A DNA stretch of 64,000 nucleotides from Vibrio sp. YMD68 (lineage in GTDB: Bacteria; Pseudomonadota; Gammaproteobacteria; Enterobacterales; Vibrionaceae). Both the position numbers and the translations under genes were made by a program. Below are positions 44,699-54,888 of the stretch, one piece after another. Position 1 is the first letter of the stretch; every line of letters begins with the position of its first letter. The stretch lies in contig NZ_CP124614.1 of NCBI RefSeq assembly GCF_029958905.1, positions 2,294,001-2,358,000 on the forward strand, given 5' to 3'. The notes beneath the pieces were generated by a model that ran no database searches, was not told where the DNA came from, and saw only the letters and a program-made list of their open reading frames with translations.

Positions 44699-45238
44699 TT
44701 ATTTCACGATAAATTGGTCAGCACATAACGGCTCAACTTGATAATACTGACGAAGGGCTTCAGAGAGCATCATGACTCGCTCGGGTAGCCCTTGCTTCAA
44801 AATCCCCATCACTTCTTTATGAACCGTATTCATAAAGGCTAAGCGATCGGGTTCAAAATCGCCGTGTAGATTGTCACAGCTGACGGTAAAAGGAAAGCCT
44901 GCACTTGTCGCAATGATCCACTCGTAAGCCTGCGGGCGCACTTCGACTTTTTCAAATTCCGCCTGTACCTGTTTTGTCCGGCCATCCGGTTCGTACCAGT
45001 AGCCAAAATCTTCCAATAATCGACGCTTTGGTCCTGCTACGCACCAGTGCGCTATTTCATGCAGCGCTGAGGCGTAAAAACCACGAGCAAACACAATACG
45101 GTGGTGTGGTGTTTGCTCGTCTGCTGGCAGATAGATCGGCTCATCGCCACCAAGTTCTAGCTTGGTGTTGTAGGCGTCAAAAAAAGTATCATTGAAGAGG
45201 GTGATTAAGTCTTGATACGTATGTTTTGGATGGGTCAT
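44699..45238 (-). CDS. epmC: Elongation factor P hydroxylase EpmC
   Basis: A 179-residue protein of the YfcM/EpmC family, which hydroxylates the beta-lysyl-lysine of EF-P after EpmA/EpmB action. The putative metal site lies in LHEIAHWCVAG (near 60), with the downstream FGYWYEPDGR and EWIIATSAGFPF segments conserved in the family. Co-transcribed with yfcL. Confidence 0.93.
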   Translation of the reverse strand: MTHPKHTYQDLITLFNDTFFDAYNTKLELGGDEPIYLPADEQTPHHRIVFARGFYASALHEIAHWCVAGPKRRLLEDFGYWYEPDGRTKQVQAEFEKVEVRPQAYEWIIATSAGFPFTVSCDNLHGDFEPDRLAFMNTVHKEVMGILKQGLPERVMMLSEALRQYYQVEPLCADQFIVK

Positions 45239-45464
45239 GGCACTTTAATAAAGATAGCGGTTAACGCACGTATTTTGCTTTGTTTTATGCGTAAGGTAAA
45301 GCGCTACGTCGAATGTAAAAAAGCATTACTATAGCTAATCTGAAGCCCACCTTTGAGGTACAATTTTTCATTCGTCACCAACCACATTTGGCTCTAAACT
45401 CTCGCTTCATTTTTATCTGACAACCCCCGCATTCAGGGTGTTCTATTTAACGAGAGATAATGCA

Positions 45465-46088
45465 ATGCTACTCAGTGTTTTGTACATCATTGGCATCACG
45501 GCTGAAGCCATGACGGGTGCACTCAGCGCCGGAAAACAAAAAATGGACTGGTTTGGGGTTATGTTAGTTGCCAGCGCCACGGCCATTGGTGGCGGTACAG
45601 TCAGAGATGTTTTACTCGGTCACTACCCGCTCGGTTGGGTCGAGAACCCTGAATTTCTAGCCATTACATGCATTGCTGGGGTGATTACTACGGGGTTAGC
45701 AAAATGGGTCATAAAACTGAAAGGGCTATTTATACGCTTGGATGCCCTGGGGTTAATCGTGTTCAGTATCATCGGCACTAAAGTCGCCATGAGCATGGGG
45801 CTTCATCCCGGAATTTGTATGGTGTCTGCATTGGTGACTGGCGTATTTGGGGGCTTGCTGCGTGATTTAATTTGCAGGCAAACACCGCTAGTGCTGCATG
45901 AAGAACTTTACGCCTCGGTGGCGCTGTTGGCTTCGGGCGTTTATCTCACATTGCTAGAGTTCGGGGTGAGTGATATTACCACCACCATCATGACTATCGT
46001 CATCGGGTATAGCGTAAGAATGGCAGCGGTGCACTTCAAGTGGCGTTTGCCTTCGTTTCATTTGGAAGGTGAAGGCTCTTTACATTAA
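45465..46088 (+). CDS. TRIC-type cation channel family protein (UPF0126)
   Basis: A 207-residue membrane protein with seven predicted segments in two repeats. Each has a glycine-rich kinked motif followed by Arg-Asp: GGGTVRDVLLG and GVFGGLLRDLICR. Prokaryotic members resemble the trimeric intracellular cation channels and may also transport glycine; the substrate here is unproven. The frame is open from 45438, but ATG 45465 with upstream CGAGAG gives the family N-terminus. Confidence 0.88.
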   Translation: MLLSVLYIIGITAEAMTGALSAGKQKMDWFGVMLVASATAIGGGTVRDVLLGHYPLGWVENPEFLAITCIAGVITTGLAKWVIKLKGLFIRLDALGLIVFSIIGTKVAMSMGLHPGICMVSALVTGVFGGLLRDLICRQTPLVLHEELYASVALLASGVYLTLLEFGVSDITTTIMTIVIGYSVRMAAVHFKWRLPSFHLEGEGSLH

Positions 46089-46130
46089 TACCTCTGCTGA
46101 CTTTAATCGGCAGTATTCTAAAAGCACAAA

Positions 46131-46160
46131 AAAGGGTTAGCCTATGCCAACCCTTTATTT
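46131..46160. terminator. Terminator between TRIC gene and aroC
   Basis: AAAGGGTT / AACCCTTT stem with a 10-base loop and A/T-rich flanks, between convergent genes. Confidence 0.75.
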
Positions 46161-46177
46161 ACTTCATGTAATCTGTG

Positions 46178-47263
46178 TTAGATCTTAGGCGTTTCAGTCG
46201 TAACACCAAAGTTTTGACCACGATGACGAAGAAGGTGATCGAGCAATACAATCGCTAACATCGCTTCAGCAATCGGCACGGCGCGAATACCAACACAAGG
46301 GTCGTGTCGACCTTTGGTGATGAGCTGAGTTGCTTGGCCGTCTTTGGTTATGGTGTCGCCAGGAACGGTAATACTGGACGTTGGCTTAAGTGCAATACTT
46401 GCCACAATGTCTTGACCAGTAGAAATCCCCCCCAAAATACCGCCCGCGTGATTGCTGCTGAAACCTTCCGGAGTTAATGGATCACGGTGTTCGCTGCCTT
46501 TCTGGCTAACGACATCAAAACCATCACCAATTTCGACCCCTTTCACGGCGTTAATGCTCATGAGTGCGTGAGCAATGTCTGCGTCTAATCGATCAAAAAT
46601 TGGCTCACCAAGACCCACCGGCACTTTAGTCGCGACGACTTGGATCTTCGCCCCGATTGAGTTCCCTTCTTTAAGAAGATCGCGGATCAGTTGATCAAAC
46701 TCTGGCACCTTGTCAGCATCTGGGCAAAAAAACGCGTTGTTTTCGATTTCATTCCAGTCGACTTTATCAATTGAGATATCACCCATTTGAGACAGATACG
46801 CTTGAATTTCAACACCAAACTCTTGTTTCAAGTACTTCTTAGCCACCGCGCCTGCTGCCACGCGCATGGCGGTTTCACGAGCCGAAGAGCGGCCTCCACC
46901 ACGGTAATCACGTACTCCATATTTTTGATGGTACGTGTAATCAGCGTGACCAGGGCGAAACTTGTCTTTTATTTCTGAATAGTCTTTTGAGCGCTGGTCT
47001 GTGTTTTCAATGAGTAGACCAATAGACGTACCAGTCGTTTGGCCCTCAAATACGCCCGATAAAATTTTCACTTCATCGGCTTCACGACGTGCAGTGGTAT
47101 AACGAGAAGTGCCCGGACGACGACGGTCTAAATCCTTTTGTAGATCTTCTTCAGTAATTTCTAGTCCTGGTGGGCATCCATCTATAATACATCCTAGTGC
47201 GATACCGTGACTTTCTCCGAATGTCGTCACTCGGAAATGTTGTCCGATACTGTTTCCTGCCAT
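46178..47263 (-). CDS. aroC: Chorismate synthase
   Basis: 361 residues. FMN-dependent enzyme that turns EPSP into chorismate, the last shikimate step. Family signatures [18 protein letters not shown] near 15, a conserved [14 protein letters not shown] near 104, [21 protein letters not shown] near 123, and the C-terminal [17 protein letters not shown] near 317. Confidence 0.98.
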   Translation of the reverse strand: MAGNSIGQHFRVTTFGESHGIALGCIIDGCPPGLEITEEDLQKDLDRRRPGTSRYTTARREADEVKILSGVFEGQTTGTSIGLLIENTDQRSKDYSEIKDKFRPGHADYTYHQKYGVRDYRGGGRSSARETAMRVAAGAVAKKYLKQEFGVEIQAYLSQMGDISIDKVDWNEIENNAFFCPDADKVPEFDQLIRDLLKEGNSIGAKIQVVATKVPVGLGEPIFDRLDADIAHALMSINAVKGVEIGDGFDVVSQKGSEHRDPLTPEGFSSNHAGGILGGISTGQDIVASIALKPTSSITVPGDTITKDGQATQLITKGRHDPCVGIRAVPIAEAMLAIVLLDHLLRHRGQNFGVTTETPKI

Positions 47264-47391
47264 TGCGTCCTCAACCTCATACTGCCCTGTATAGTGGGCT
47301 TTACACTTTAATTCTTAGTTATTTCATAGTGGCTTTATTACGGTTTGATGTAAACCCCTAAAATTGAGCTAATTGACTATTTTGTACCAAC

Positions 47392-47563
47392 AATAATACC
47401 AATCAAAGTAAGTAAGTGATCAGAAATTGCGCAGGAAAAAGACTTAAGGACATGGAGGTTTATTTTTGATAAGTAGTTATTCTACAATCAAAAATTCTAA
47501 CGCAGTTATCGAGTATTTTAACCAGCTAGGGTGAACAGTGATTTACTACGATTGGTATAATAA
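47392..47563. repeat. MITE-like element with inverted termini
   Basis: The 358-base gap between aroC and prmB holds a 170-base element bounded by ATACCAATC (47396) and its exact inverse GATTGGTAT (47550). The similarity continues imperfectly inward for about 25 bases (AGTAA, then TCA). It has no ORF. From memory, dispersed repeats with these ends occur in Vibrio genomes; that could not be tested here. No clear target duplication is seen. Confidence 0.55.
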
Positions 47564-47573
47564 TGACCACGCA

Positions 47574-47603
47574 TAAAAAAACGCCAACACAAGGTTGACG
47601 TTT
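47574..47603 (-). terminator. Terminator of prmB
   Basis: Minus strand AACGTCAAC-CTTGT-GTTGGCGTT (one mismatch) followed by TTTTTAT, 19 bases after the prmB stop. Confidence 0.85.
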
Positions 47604-47621
47604 TCTCTTCTCGATTAGCGT

Positions 47622-48554
47622 TTAATCGATGTACAGTGCAAACTCATCGGCACAATCCACAAGCTGCTGTCGGGTAAGCATAAATACGCCATGGCCACCG
47701 TTAGCAAACTCTATCCAAGTAAATGGGATATCTGGGTATTGCTCCATCATATGCACCATTGAGTTACCCACTTCACACACTAAAATACCGTCTTCGGTTA
47801 GATAATTAGGCGCATTGGCTAAAATTCGGCGTACCAATTTTAGACCATCGGTACCGGCTGCCAAACCCAGCTCTGGCTCGTGAGTAAACTCATCTGGTAG
47901 GCTGTTCATATCTTCTTCATCCACATACGGTGGATTCGATACGATCAGACTGTATTTTTCCTGTGGTAAATCACGGAACAGATCAGAACGCATTGGGAAG
48001 ACTTGCTGCTCCATTCCGTGGTCTTGAACATTTTGCTCCGCCACTTGAAGAGCATCAACTGAAATATCAATCGCATCGACTTCTGTATCTGGGAAAGCAT
48101 GCGCACAAGCAATAGCAATACATCCGCTACCGGTACACAAGTCCATGACGCGGGTTGGCTCTTCGGTTAGCCAAGGCTGGAATTGCGCTTCAATCAACTC
48201 AGCAATCGGAGAGCGAGGCACAAGTACACGTTCATCAACGAAGAACTCAAGACCACAGAACCACGCTTTATTGGTGAGGTACGCGGTCGGAGTACGTTCG
48301 TTTATACGCTTCACAACACGCTCAACGATACGCAAACGCTCACTGCTTGTGAGGCGAGAATTCAACACATGCGGAGGAAGATCAATAGGTAAATATAACG
48401 TTGGAAGGATAAGCTGTACGGCTTCATCCCATGCGTTATCAGTACCGTGACCATAAAATAAGTTAGCGGCATTAAAACGACTGACTGTCCAACGAATCAT
48501 ATCTTGAAGGGTATGAAGTTCCGATACCGCTTCTTCTACAAAAATCTTATCCAA
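47622..48554 (-). CDS. prmB: Ribosomal protein L3 N5-glutamine methyltransferase PrmB
   Basis: A 310-residue class I methyltransferase of the HemK/PrmC group. SAM motif [16 protein letters not shown] near 140 and catalytic VSNPPYV near 207 (which binds the glutamine amide). It methylates ribosomal protein uL3. The start is a TTG at 48554 with an excellent GGAGG 6 bases upstream. Upstream of aroC in the same direction, divergent from smrB. Confidence 0.95.
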   Translation of the reverse strand: MDKIFVEEAVSELHTLQDMIRWTVSRFNAANLFYGHGTDNAWDEAVQLILPTLYLPIDLPPHVLNSRLTSSERLRIVERVVKRINERTPTAYLTNKAWFCGLEFFVDERVLVPRSPIAELIEAQFQPWLTEEPTRVMDLCTGSGCIAIACAHAFPDTEVDAIDISVDALQVAEQNVQDHGMEQQVFPMRSDLFRDLPQEKYSLIVSNPPYVDEEDMNSLPDEFTHEPELGLAAGTDGLKLVRRILANAPNYLTEDGILVCEVGNSMVHMMEQYPDIPFTWIEFANGGHGVFMLTRQQLVDCADEFALYID

Positions 48555-48640
48555 AATTGCCTCCGAAAAGCGCTACAATACTGCTAATAATGTTTAATAC
48601 GTTAAGCTATTCAAGCTTCGAGCAAGACAATGAGCCAAAC

Positions 48641-49171
48641 ATGAGCAAAAAAGACACCGATTTTGATGACGATTTCGCGTTATTCACCGACGCAGTAAAG
48701 GGCGTAAAAAAGTTGCAACAGGATACCATAGTCCAGCCTCCAAAAAGAAACCCTATACAAAAAGAAGTCAAACGCACCGCTCGTGAAGCCAGCGACACTG
48801 AATTTTATTTCTCCGATGAGTTTGTTCCGCTTCTCAGTCAAGACGGGCCAACACGATATGCTCGTGATGATGTGTCTACTTATGAGGTGAAGCGCCTTCG
48901 ACGTGGCGTGTATGTGCCTGATGTTTTCTTAGATATGCACGGGATGACACAAAAAGAAGCGAAGCGAGAACTGGGGGCGATGATTGCGTATTGCATCAAA
49001 AACGATGTGCATTGTGCTTGTGTACAACACGGTATTGGTAAACATATCCTCAAACAAAAATCGCCACTGTGGCTTGCTCAGCATCCTGATGTGATGGCTT
49101 TTCACCAAGCTCCTCTTGAGTTTGGTGGCGCAGGCGCCTTGCTCATTTTGTTATCGATTCCTGAAAAGTAA
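48641..49171 (+). CDS. smrB: Endonuclease SmrB
   Basis: 176 residues with a C-terminal Smr domain (about 85-170): DMHGMTQKEAKREL and HGIGKHILK carry the conserved DxH and HGxG motifs. In E. coli SmrB cuts mRNA between collided ribosomes. The frame is open from 48557 through the prmB promoter region; ATG 48641 (MSKKDTDFDDDF) is the family start. Confidence 0.94.
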   Translation: MSKKDTDFDDDFALFTDAVKGVKKLQQDTIVQPPKRNPIQKEVKRTAREASDTEFYFSDEFVPLLSQDGPTRYARDDVSTYEVKRLRRGVYVPDVFLDMHGMTQKEAKRELGAMIAYCIKNDVHCACVQHGIGKHILKQKSPLWLAQHPDVMAFHQAPLEFGGAGALLILLSIPEK

Positions 49172-49212
49172 TCTCACTTTAACCTGTCATCCCCTTTGGA
49201 CATCTTTTGTTG

Positions 49213-49233
49213 AGGTTTAAGGTTTAAGGTTTA
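49213..49233. repeat. Three tandem AGGTTTA units
   Basis: Three exact 7-base copies between the convergent smrB and flhB genes. No clear terminator is visible in that gap. Confidence 0.85.
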
Positions 49234-49245
49234 AGCAAGATGACA

Positions 49246-50376
49246 TCAATGGCGAAGATCCGTTGGAATCGTCATGGTGTCTTCATCCAACTTAGGACGT
49301 TGACCACCACGCTTTCTAAACTGTTTGAGCTGGAAAACATAAGCAAGCACTTGAGCCACTGCGGTAAACAGCCCATCAGGAATCTCTTGTTCTAACTCGG
49401 TGGTATGATAAAGCGCACGAGCCAGTGGCGGTGCAGGAATAACATAAATGTCATGCTCTCTGGCTATTTCACGAATTTTTAAAGCCATATGATCAACGCC
49501 CTTCGCAACCACTACGGGGGCTTTATCTACATTTTGCTTGTACCGTAACGCCACTGAGAAGTGATCTGGGTTGGTGATGATCACATCCGCTTCTGGCACA
49601 TCGGCCATCATTCGTCTCTGAGCCATTTCACGTTGCAACATTCGGATTCGCCCTTTAACTTCAGGCTTACCATCTGTGTCTTTGTGCTCATCTTTCACTT
49701 CTTGCTTGGTCATTTTAAGCTGATCCGCATGCTGCCAAATCTGGAAAGGTATATCGATGGCAACCACAATGAGCAGTGAGCAGCTAATGAGCAAAATAAA
49801 ATCTAATAAAATGTCGAGAGCGTGGAAAATATTCTGCGGGTAAACATCCATACTCAGCTGAAAAAGATCTTCTTTGGAAGCGTCAATCAGATAAAAAGCA
49901 ACCCCAGACACTAAAGAAACCTTAAGTATCGACTTAAGCAGTTCGACAGCACTTTGCATGCCCACCATTCGTTTTAAACCACTCAAAGGGTTCATTTTTG
50001 AGGCTTTGGGCATCGCCGCTTTCACCGAAAAGTTCACCCCACCAACCCCTGCTGCGCCAATAAGGGCGGCGACAAACAAGACAAGCAGAATCAAAACAAG
50101 GGGGCCAAGTAAGCTGCCGAGCACGCCATTAGCGATATCGCCGAGCTTGCTCATATCAAACACTTCTTCTCGACTCAAAGAAAAGAGTCGGCTCATTCCT
50201 TCAAATAACTCTTTCCCCAGTGCCTCACCAAACCACATCAGGGAAATTGCGCCCATAATCAAAACGGAAACCGACGCTAGCTCTTTAGACCTTGCAACCT
50301 GCCCTTTTTCACGGGCCTGATCCAAGCGTCTGGGCGTTGCGTCTTCTGTGCGTTCTTGACCTGAATCTTCTGCCAT
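49246..50376 (-). CDS. flhB: Flagellar export switch protein FlhB
   Basis: 376 residues: N-terminus with ATPRRLDQAREKGQ, four membrane segments, and a cytoplasmic domain that in FlhB cuts itself to switch from hook to filament export. The usual cleavage tetrapeptide NPTH is NPDH here (Asn269-His272; DNA 49561-49572). The Asn-Pro bond itself is kept. It is the last gene of the fliK-flhB group, 56 bases after fliR. Confidence 0.97.
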   Translation of the reverse strand: MAEDSGQERTEDATPRRLDQAREKGQVARSKELASVSVLIMGAISLMWFGEALGKELFEGMSRLFSLSREEVFDMSKLGDIANGVLGSLLGPLVLILLVLFVAALIGAAGVGGVNFSVKAAMPKASKMNPLSGLKRMVGMQSAVELLKSILKVSLVSGVAFYLIDASKEDLFQLSMDVYPQNIFHALDILLDFILLISCSLLIVVAIDIPFQIWQHADQLKMTKQEVKDEHKDTDGKPEVKGRIRMLQREMAQRRMMADVPEADVIITNPDHFSVALRYKQNVDKAPVVVAKGVDHMALKIREIAREHDIYVIPAPPLARALYHTTELEQEIPDGLFTAVAQVLAYVFQLKQFRKRGGQRPKLDEDTMTIPTDLRH

Positions 50377-50432
50377 CAGATCCTCCTATTTTGTCGTCGA
50401 TGAGCGTATTCGCCAATGAGCTTAATGACTTC

Positions 50433-51215
50433 TTAACAGTCCAATCTTATCAATCGGCAGATTTGTTGCTCACCCTGAACCCAAAACATCTCGTAATGGG
50501 CAAAGAGTCCACTGACGATATACCAGCAAATGAGAAGGCCGACCAATAAAGCAAACGCAAAACCCAAGGAGAAAATATTCAACTGGGGCGCTGCACGCGT
50601 CATCACACCAAACGATAGATTGATGGTCAGCAAGGCGATAATGCCTGAAAGTGCCATGCTCAACGACACTTTAAACATGATACTTAACCATAGCGCAATT
50701 TCTCGATGATCGACGGTAGTGAGCGAACCCGAACCAATCGGCAAGCTTTTAAAGCTAAACACCACCAGCTGGATCATTTTTAAATGACCATCGGTTGAGA
50801 GGAAAAACATCGTCGCTAAAAACATGAATAGCTGACCCAGTAATGGGGTGCTTTGTCCGTTTGCAGGATCAACCATTGAAGCAAAACCCAAACTGGATTG
50901 CATACCCAATATCTGCCCGAGAATAATAAAGGTTTGGATCATAAACTGAGTAATGGTGCCCATCGCCACACCGATAATTACTTGCTCAAGTACAACAAGA
51001 AAACCTTGAAGCGAGAACAGTTCAATCTCAGTAGGAACTTCCGGTATGGCTGGAGATACAGCGAAGGTGATCGCCAAACCTAGATATAAACGAACGCGAG
51101 TAGGGACAAACCGAGCCCCAGTCACCGACATCACCATCAGCATGGCTGCAATTCGGGTGTAGGGCCAAAAGTAGTTGGCAATAAATTCTAAGACCGTACT
51201 GGTTGGATACTCCAT
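50433..51215 (-). CDS. fliR: Flagellar export gate protein FliR
   Basis: A 260-residue membrane protein of the FliR/SpaR/YscT family with several hydrophobic helices; it forms the FliP5-Q4-R1 export gate with FliP and FliQ. Ten bases after fliQ. Confidence 0.95.
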   Translation of the reverse strand: MEYPTSTVLEFIANYFWPYTRIAAMLMVMSVTGARFVPTRVRLYLGLAITFAVSPAIPEVPTEIELFSLQGFLVVLEQVIIGVAMGTITQFMIQTFIILGQILGMQSSLGFASMVDPANGQSTPLLGQLFMFLATMFFLSTDGHLKMIQLVVFSFKSLPIGSGSLTTVDHREIALWLSIMFKVSLSMALSGIIALLTINLSFGVMTRAAPQLNIFSLGFAFALLVGLLICWYIVSGLFAHYEMFWVQGEQQICRLIRLDC

Positions 51216-51224
51216 AACGGGAAC

Positions 51225-51494
51225 TTAATAGAGGATCTGAGGCAGTCGTTCAATGATGCTAAAAAAGTATTCCATCATCGATTGCATCATCCAATGCCCG
51301 AACAACATCAGGGCAAGTAGCGTAATAATAAGACGAGGCAGAAAGCTCAATGTTTGCTCATTGATCGATGTTGCCGCTTGAAACACCGCCACAACCAGGC
51401 CGACCAATAAGCTTGGAATGATGATGGCGCACACCAACATCAATACCATCCATAGGGCATCTCTAAATATTTCTACAAACAGCTCAGGAGTCAT
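51225..51494 (-). CDS. fliQ: Flagellar export gate protein FliQ
   Basis: An 89-residue protein with two membrane helices, the standard FliQ size, and the conserved segment AATSINEQTLSFLPR between them. Between fliP and fliR. Confidence 0.96.
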   Translation of the reverse strand: MTPELFVEIFRDALWMVLMLVCAIIIPSLLVGLVVAVFQAATSINEQTLSFLPRLIITLLALMLFGHWMMQSMMEYFFSIIERLPQILY

Positions 51495-51506
51495 CGTTAT
51501 CTCCCG

Positions 51507-52394
51507 TCACACGACAAAACTACCGGCTAACGTGGACAGTATTAAATTCCACCCATCAACCAGGACAAAAAGCATGAGCTTAAATGGCAGCGACACAATC
51601 ATAGGAGAGAGCATCATCATACCCATTGCCATCAATATAGACGCGACCACCAAGTCAATGATTAAAAATGGCAAAAACAGCATGAAGCCGATTTGAAACG
51701 CGGTTTTCAACTCGGATGTAATAAAGGCGGGTATCAGTACCGCCATGGACACTTCTTCAGGGTTTTGAACCTCAGAGCCTGAAATATTAACAAAAGTCTC
51801 CAAATCCTTAATCCGTGTTTGCTTTAACATGAAGGCCTTTAAAGGCTCTTGAGCGATGCTAAATGCGTCTTTGGCAAGAATTTGCTCACTTAAATATGGC
51901 TGAACCGCTTTTTCGTTAATCTCATTGATCACCGGCGACATGATGAAGAAGGTCAAAAAGATGGCGATGCCGATGATCACTTGATTCGATGGCGTTTGTT
52001 GCAAACCCATTGCTTGGCGAAGAATCGACATAACCACCACAATACGTGTGAAAGAGGTCATTAAAATAACCATCGCAGGCAAAAAGCCCAGCATGGTCAT
52101 CAACGCGAGTATTTGCAGGTTTAAGGAGTAATCTTCACCACCATTCGGGTTCGTCGTCATAGTGAAAGCGGGAATCCCACCGCCACCACTCACGCTACCC
52201 GATGCCGTCGTTCTCGATGCTCCTTGGTCTCTGTCCATCGCAGTCACCGTAATATTGGATGCACCCGCTGCGGTGGGAGGAATGATAGTATCTAGCTCTT
52301 CTTGCGCAAAGGCGACCGGAGAAAAAGCGAACGAGGCGAAAAGGAGTAACGCACTCGCGATAATCAATGGGATAAAACGATTATGATTGGTCAT
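51507..52394 (-). CDS. fliP: Flagellar export gate protein FliP
   Basis: 295 residues. A cleavable signal peptide ([21 protein letters not shown]) precedes a low-complexity stretch and four membrane helices, with the family segments [30 protein letters not shown] and [19 protein letters not shown]. Its start overlaps fliO by 14 bases. Confidence 0.97.
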   Translation of the reverse strand: MTNHNRFIPLIIASALLLFASFAFSPVAFAQEELDTIIPPTAAGASNITVTAMDRDQGASRTTASGSVSGGGGIPAFTMTTNPNGGEDYSLNLQILALMTMLGFLPAMVILMTSFTRIVVVMSILRQAMGLQQTPSNQVIIGIAIFLTFFIMSPVINEINEKAVQPYLSEQILAKDAFSIAQEPLKAFMLKQTRIKDLETFVNISGSEVQNPEEVSMAVLIPAFITSELKTAFQIGFMLFLPFLIIDLVVASILMAMGMMMLSPMIVSLPFKLMLFVLVDGWNLILSTLAGSFVV

Positions 52395-52764
52395 TTTTCT
52401 TCAATAGCTGGCTCATCTGATTTGCAAATGACCCTGAAGCTAACTCCTCCTGAGTGATCGGGGTTTCTAGTTTTGAAATCAGCTGAATCGACTGGCTCGT
52501 CACACCGACCAAAAACTGCTCTTTCCCCGCTTCAATGATCATAACACGCTCTTTAGTACCCACCGGAATTTGACGAACAATCGATAACCCTTTTTGGTTC
52601 ATCATCGTGGGGACACGCATTCTCTTTAGCGCCCAAGCTAACAAAAAAATCAAAGCAACAACGAATAAAAGCGACCCTACTGTAGTCGCTAAATCCAATT
52701 CACTGCCTGTGGCTGCCATGGCGCTATATGGCAAAAATACAAGCGCTAGTGCTACGTATTTCAT
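52381..52764 (-). CDS. fliO: Flagellar assembly protein FliO
   Basis: 127 residues: one membrane helix ([18 protein letters not shown]) and a cytoplasmic domain ([25 protein letters not shown]) typical of FliO, which assists FliP assembly. Overlaps fliP. Confidence 0.93.
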   Translation of the reverse strand: MKYVALALVFLPYSAMAATGSELDLATTVGSLLFVVALIFLLAWALKRMRVPTMMNQKGLSIVRQIPVGTKERVMIIEAGKEQFLVGVTSQSIQLISKLETPITQEELASGSFANQMSQLLKKNDQS

Positions 52765-52852
52765 TCGCTCGCTTTCTCTGTCATTGATAAAAGCATCTCA
52801 TTGTTCTAAAACTAGCCGTTATCTAAGAAACTCATTGATTTAAGAATCCAGA

Positions 52853-53266
52853 TTATCGAAGCTTTTTAATGCGTTCCGTTTGACTAATAACATCCGTTAA
52901 ACGAATACCAAACTTATCATTGACGACAACCACTTCACCATGGGCAATCAACGTACCGTTGACCAGAACATCCAATGACTCACCCGCCACGCGTTCCAGT
53001 TCAACCACTGAGCCCTGGTTGAGTTGCAACAGGTTACGAATGCTGATCTGTGAGCGCCCGACTTCCATAGAAATGGTCACCGGAATGTCTAAAATCGTGT
53101 CGAGCTTGCGTCGCTCGTCTTCTGATATTGGCGAAGAGGTATCTTGTAACTCATCAAGCGGTGCTGCCAGAATGTCATCAACATCCACTTCAGGAGCGGA
53201 TGGATCTTCTCCCAACGCGGCTGCCCATTCGTCTGCTAGTTTCTGGTCGTCACTTGGTTCACTCAT
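52853..53266 (-). CDS. fliN: Flagellar C-ring protein FliN
   Basis: 137 residues. The conserved SpoA domain covers about 55-135 (IPVTISMEVGRSQISIRNLL, LNQGSVVELERVAGE, NGTLIAHGEVVVV). With FliM it forms the lower C-ring. 16 bases after fliM; 88 bases before fliO. Confidence 0.97.
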   Translation of the reverse strand: MSEPSDDQKLADEWAAALGEDPSAPEVDVDDILAAPLDELQDTSSPISEDERRKLDTILDIPVTISMEVGRSQISIRNLLQLNQGSVVELERVAGESLDVLVNGTLIAHGEVVVVNDKFGIRLTDVISQTERIKKLR

Positions 53267-53282
53267 TCTTTATTACCTACTC

Positions 53283-54338
53283 TTAATACTCATCTTCATC
53301 GTCGCCGTTATCATCCTCGAATTCAGACATTATGTCTTTGCCAAGGAAAGCGAGATCCGTTTTAACTACATCGGGACGTTTAATTTTCTCTGAAACTTGA
53401 ACCGCTAAGTTTTCTCCCGAGCGTCCCATTTTTACTCGGTATGTCGGCAGTTCTTCGACAAACATGGTGGCATGTTCAGGCATGACCATCGGGATAATAT
53501 CACCCGCTTGAAGCTCCATCAGGTCACGTAACGAAATATCTTGCTCCAGTAAATTCACCCGGAAATTAACGGGAACGTCCATGATCTCTTCACGTAATGC
53601 TGAACTCCAACGAATATCGGTTTCCATCTTATCCGACTGAACACCCGCATCGAGCAATTCACGAATAGGCTCAACCATGGAGTAAGGCATCACAACGTGG
53701 AAGTCACCACCGCCACCATCCACTTCGATATGAAATGAACTCACCACAATCACTTCTGTCGGGCTAACAATGTTCGCCATACTTGGGTTCACTTCTGAAT
53801 CCAAATACTCAAACTCAACCCCCATCACCGGTGACCAGGCTTCTTTGTAATCTTCGAATACTATTTTGAGTAACAGCTGAACAATTCGTCTTTCTGTTGG
53901 GGTAAACTCTCGGCCTTCAATTCGTGCATGGAAGCGGCCATCACCACCGAAGAAGTTTTCTACCAAGATGAACACTAATCTTGCTTCCATCGTGACAAGC
54001 GCCGTACCTTTCAATGGTCTGAAACGCACCATGTTAAGACTGGTCGGTACATACAATGTGTTTTGGTACTCACCAAACTTCATCATTTGTACGCCATTAA
54101 TCGACACTTCGGCGGTTTTTCTAAGCATGTTAAACAAGCTGATCCGAAGGTGTCTGGCAAAACGCTCATTGATAAGCTCAAGCGTTGGCATTCGACCACG
54201 AACAATTCGGTCTTGAGAAGAGAAGTCAAAATTAACCGCGGAGGCATTATCCACTTCTACTTCATCTTCGGCCTCATCAACATCGTCTACACCATGAAGG
54301 AGAGCATCAATTTCGTCTTGGCTTAATAGATCAGTCAC
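53283..54338 (-). CDS. fliM: Flagellar motor switch protein FliM
   Basis: 351 residues, GTG start. N-terminal CheY-P binding peptide LLSQDEIDALLHGV, then a linker, the CheC-like middle domain (about 40-230) and a C-terminal SpoA domain. CheY-P binding sets rotation sense. 7 bases after fliL. Confidence 0.97.
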   Translation of the reverse strand: MTDLLSQDEIDALLHGVDDVDEAEDEVEVDNASAVNFDFSSQDRIVRGRMPTLELINERFARHLRISLFNMLRKTAEVSINGVQMMKFGEYQNTLYVPTSLNMVRFRPLKGTALVTMEARLVFILVENFFGGDGRFHARIEGREFTPTERRIVQLLLKIVFEDYKEAWSPVMGVEFEYLDSEVNPSMANIVSPTEVIVVSSFHIEVDGGGGDFHVVMPYSMVEPIRELLDAGVQSDKMETDIRWSSALREEIMDVPVNFRVNLLEQDISLRDLMELQAGDIIPMVMPEHATMFVEELPTYRVKMGRSGENLAVQVSEKIKRPDVVKTDLAFLGKDIMSEFEDDNGDDEDEY

Positions 54339-54345
54339 TTCACAC

Positions 54346-54843
54346 CTACTGAATTACAAAATCGGTAAATAATACACGTTCAATCACGGGATGACCGACA
54401 GCTCGTGTCAGGCTGGCTTTAATATCTTCGCTGGCCTTCGTTCTTAACTCTACTCGACCATCCACACTGCGCAGCTGATCGACCGTTGCCGAGGCAAACG
54501 TACCCAATAGCGCACTTTCAATTAAAGGTGAATGATAACGGGCGAGATTTTCATTTTCGCTTCCGCGTACCATCAGTTGGACTTTTATCTGAACCAACCG
54601 GTCGCGTTTATCACCGGTCACATTAAAGAGAAACGGCTGAGGTATGTTGACGTACGCCACAGGATCAGCCGGCAACGCCGCTTTCGCCTCAGCGGATGCC
54701 CCAGATTCGGCAGAGTCACTGGATCCCATAAGGAAAAATGCAGCGGCACCGCCACCAACCAGTAATACCACCACTGCAATGATAATGATCAGGAGTTTGC
54801 TTTTCCCTTTCGGTTGTTCTTGTTCTAATTCTTCATCAGCCAT
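54346..54843 (-). CDS. fliL: Flagellar basal body-associated protein FliL
   Basis: 165 residues: short cytoplasmic basic N-terminus, one membrane segment (LLIIIIAVVVLLVGGGAAAFFL), and a periplasmic stomatin-like domain ending VIERVLFTDFVIQ. Stabilises stator function. 45 bases after fliK. Confidence 0.96.
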   Translation of the reverse strand: MADEELEQEQPKGKSKLLIIIIAVVVLLVGGGAAAFFLMGSSDSAESGASAEAKAALPADPVAYVNIPQPFLFNVTGDKRDRLVQIKVQLMVRGSENENLARYHSPLIESALLGTFASATVDQLRSVDGRVELRTKASEDIKASLTRAVGHPVIERVLFTDFVIQ

Positions 54844-54888
54844 AACAATCTCTATTTATTCTTTTTATATCGTTTTGTTTTGTATAGT

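Noticed and set aside
50376..50433. Possible missing gene between fliR and flhB
   Set aside because: The 56-base gap contains no ORF; fliR-flhB adjacency is normal.
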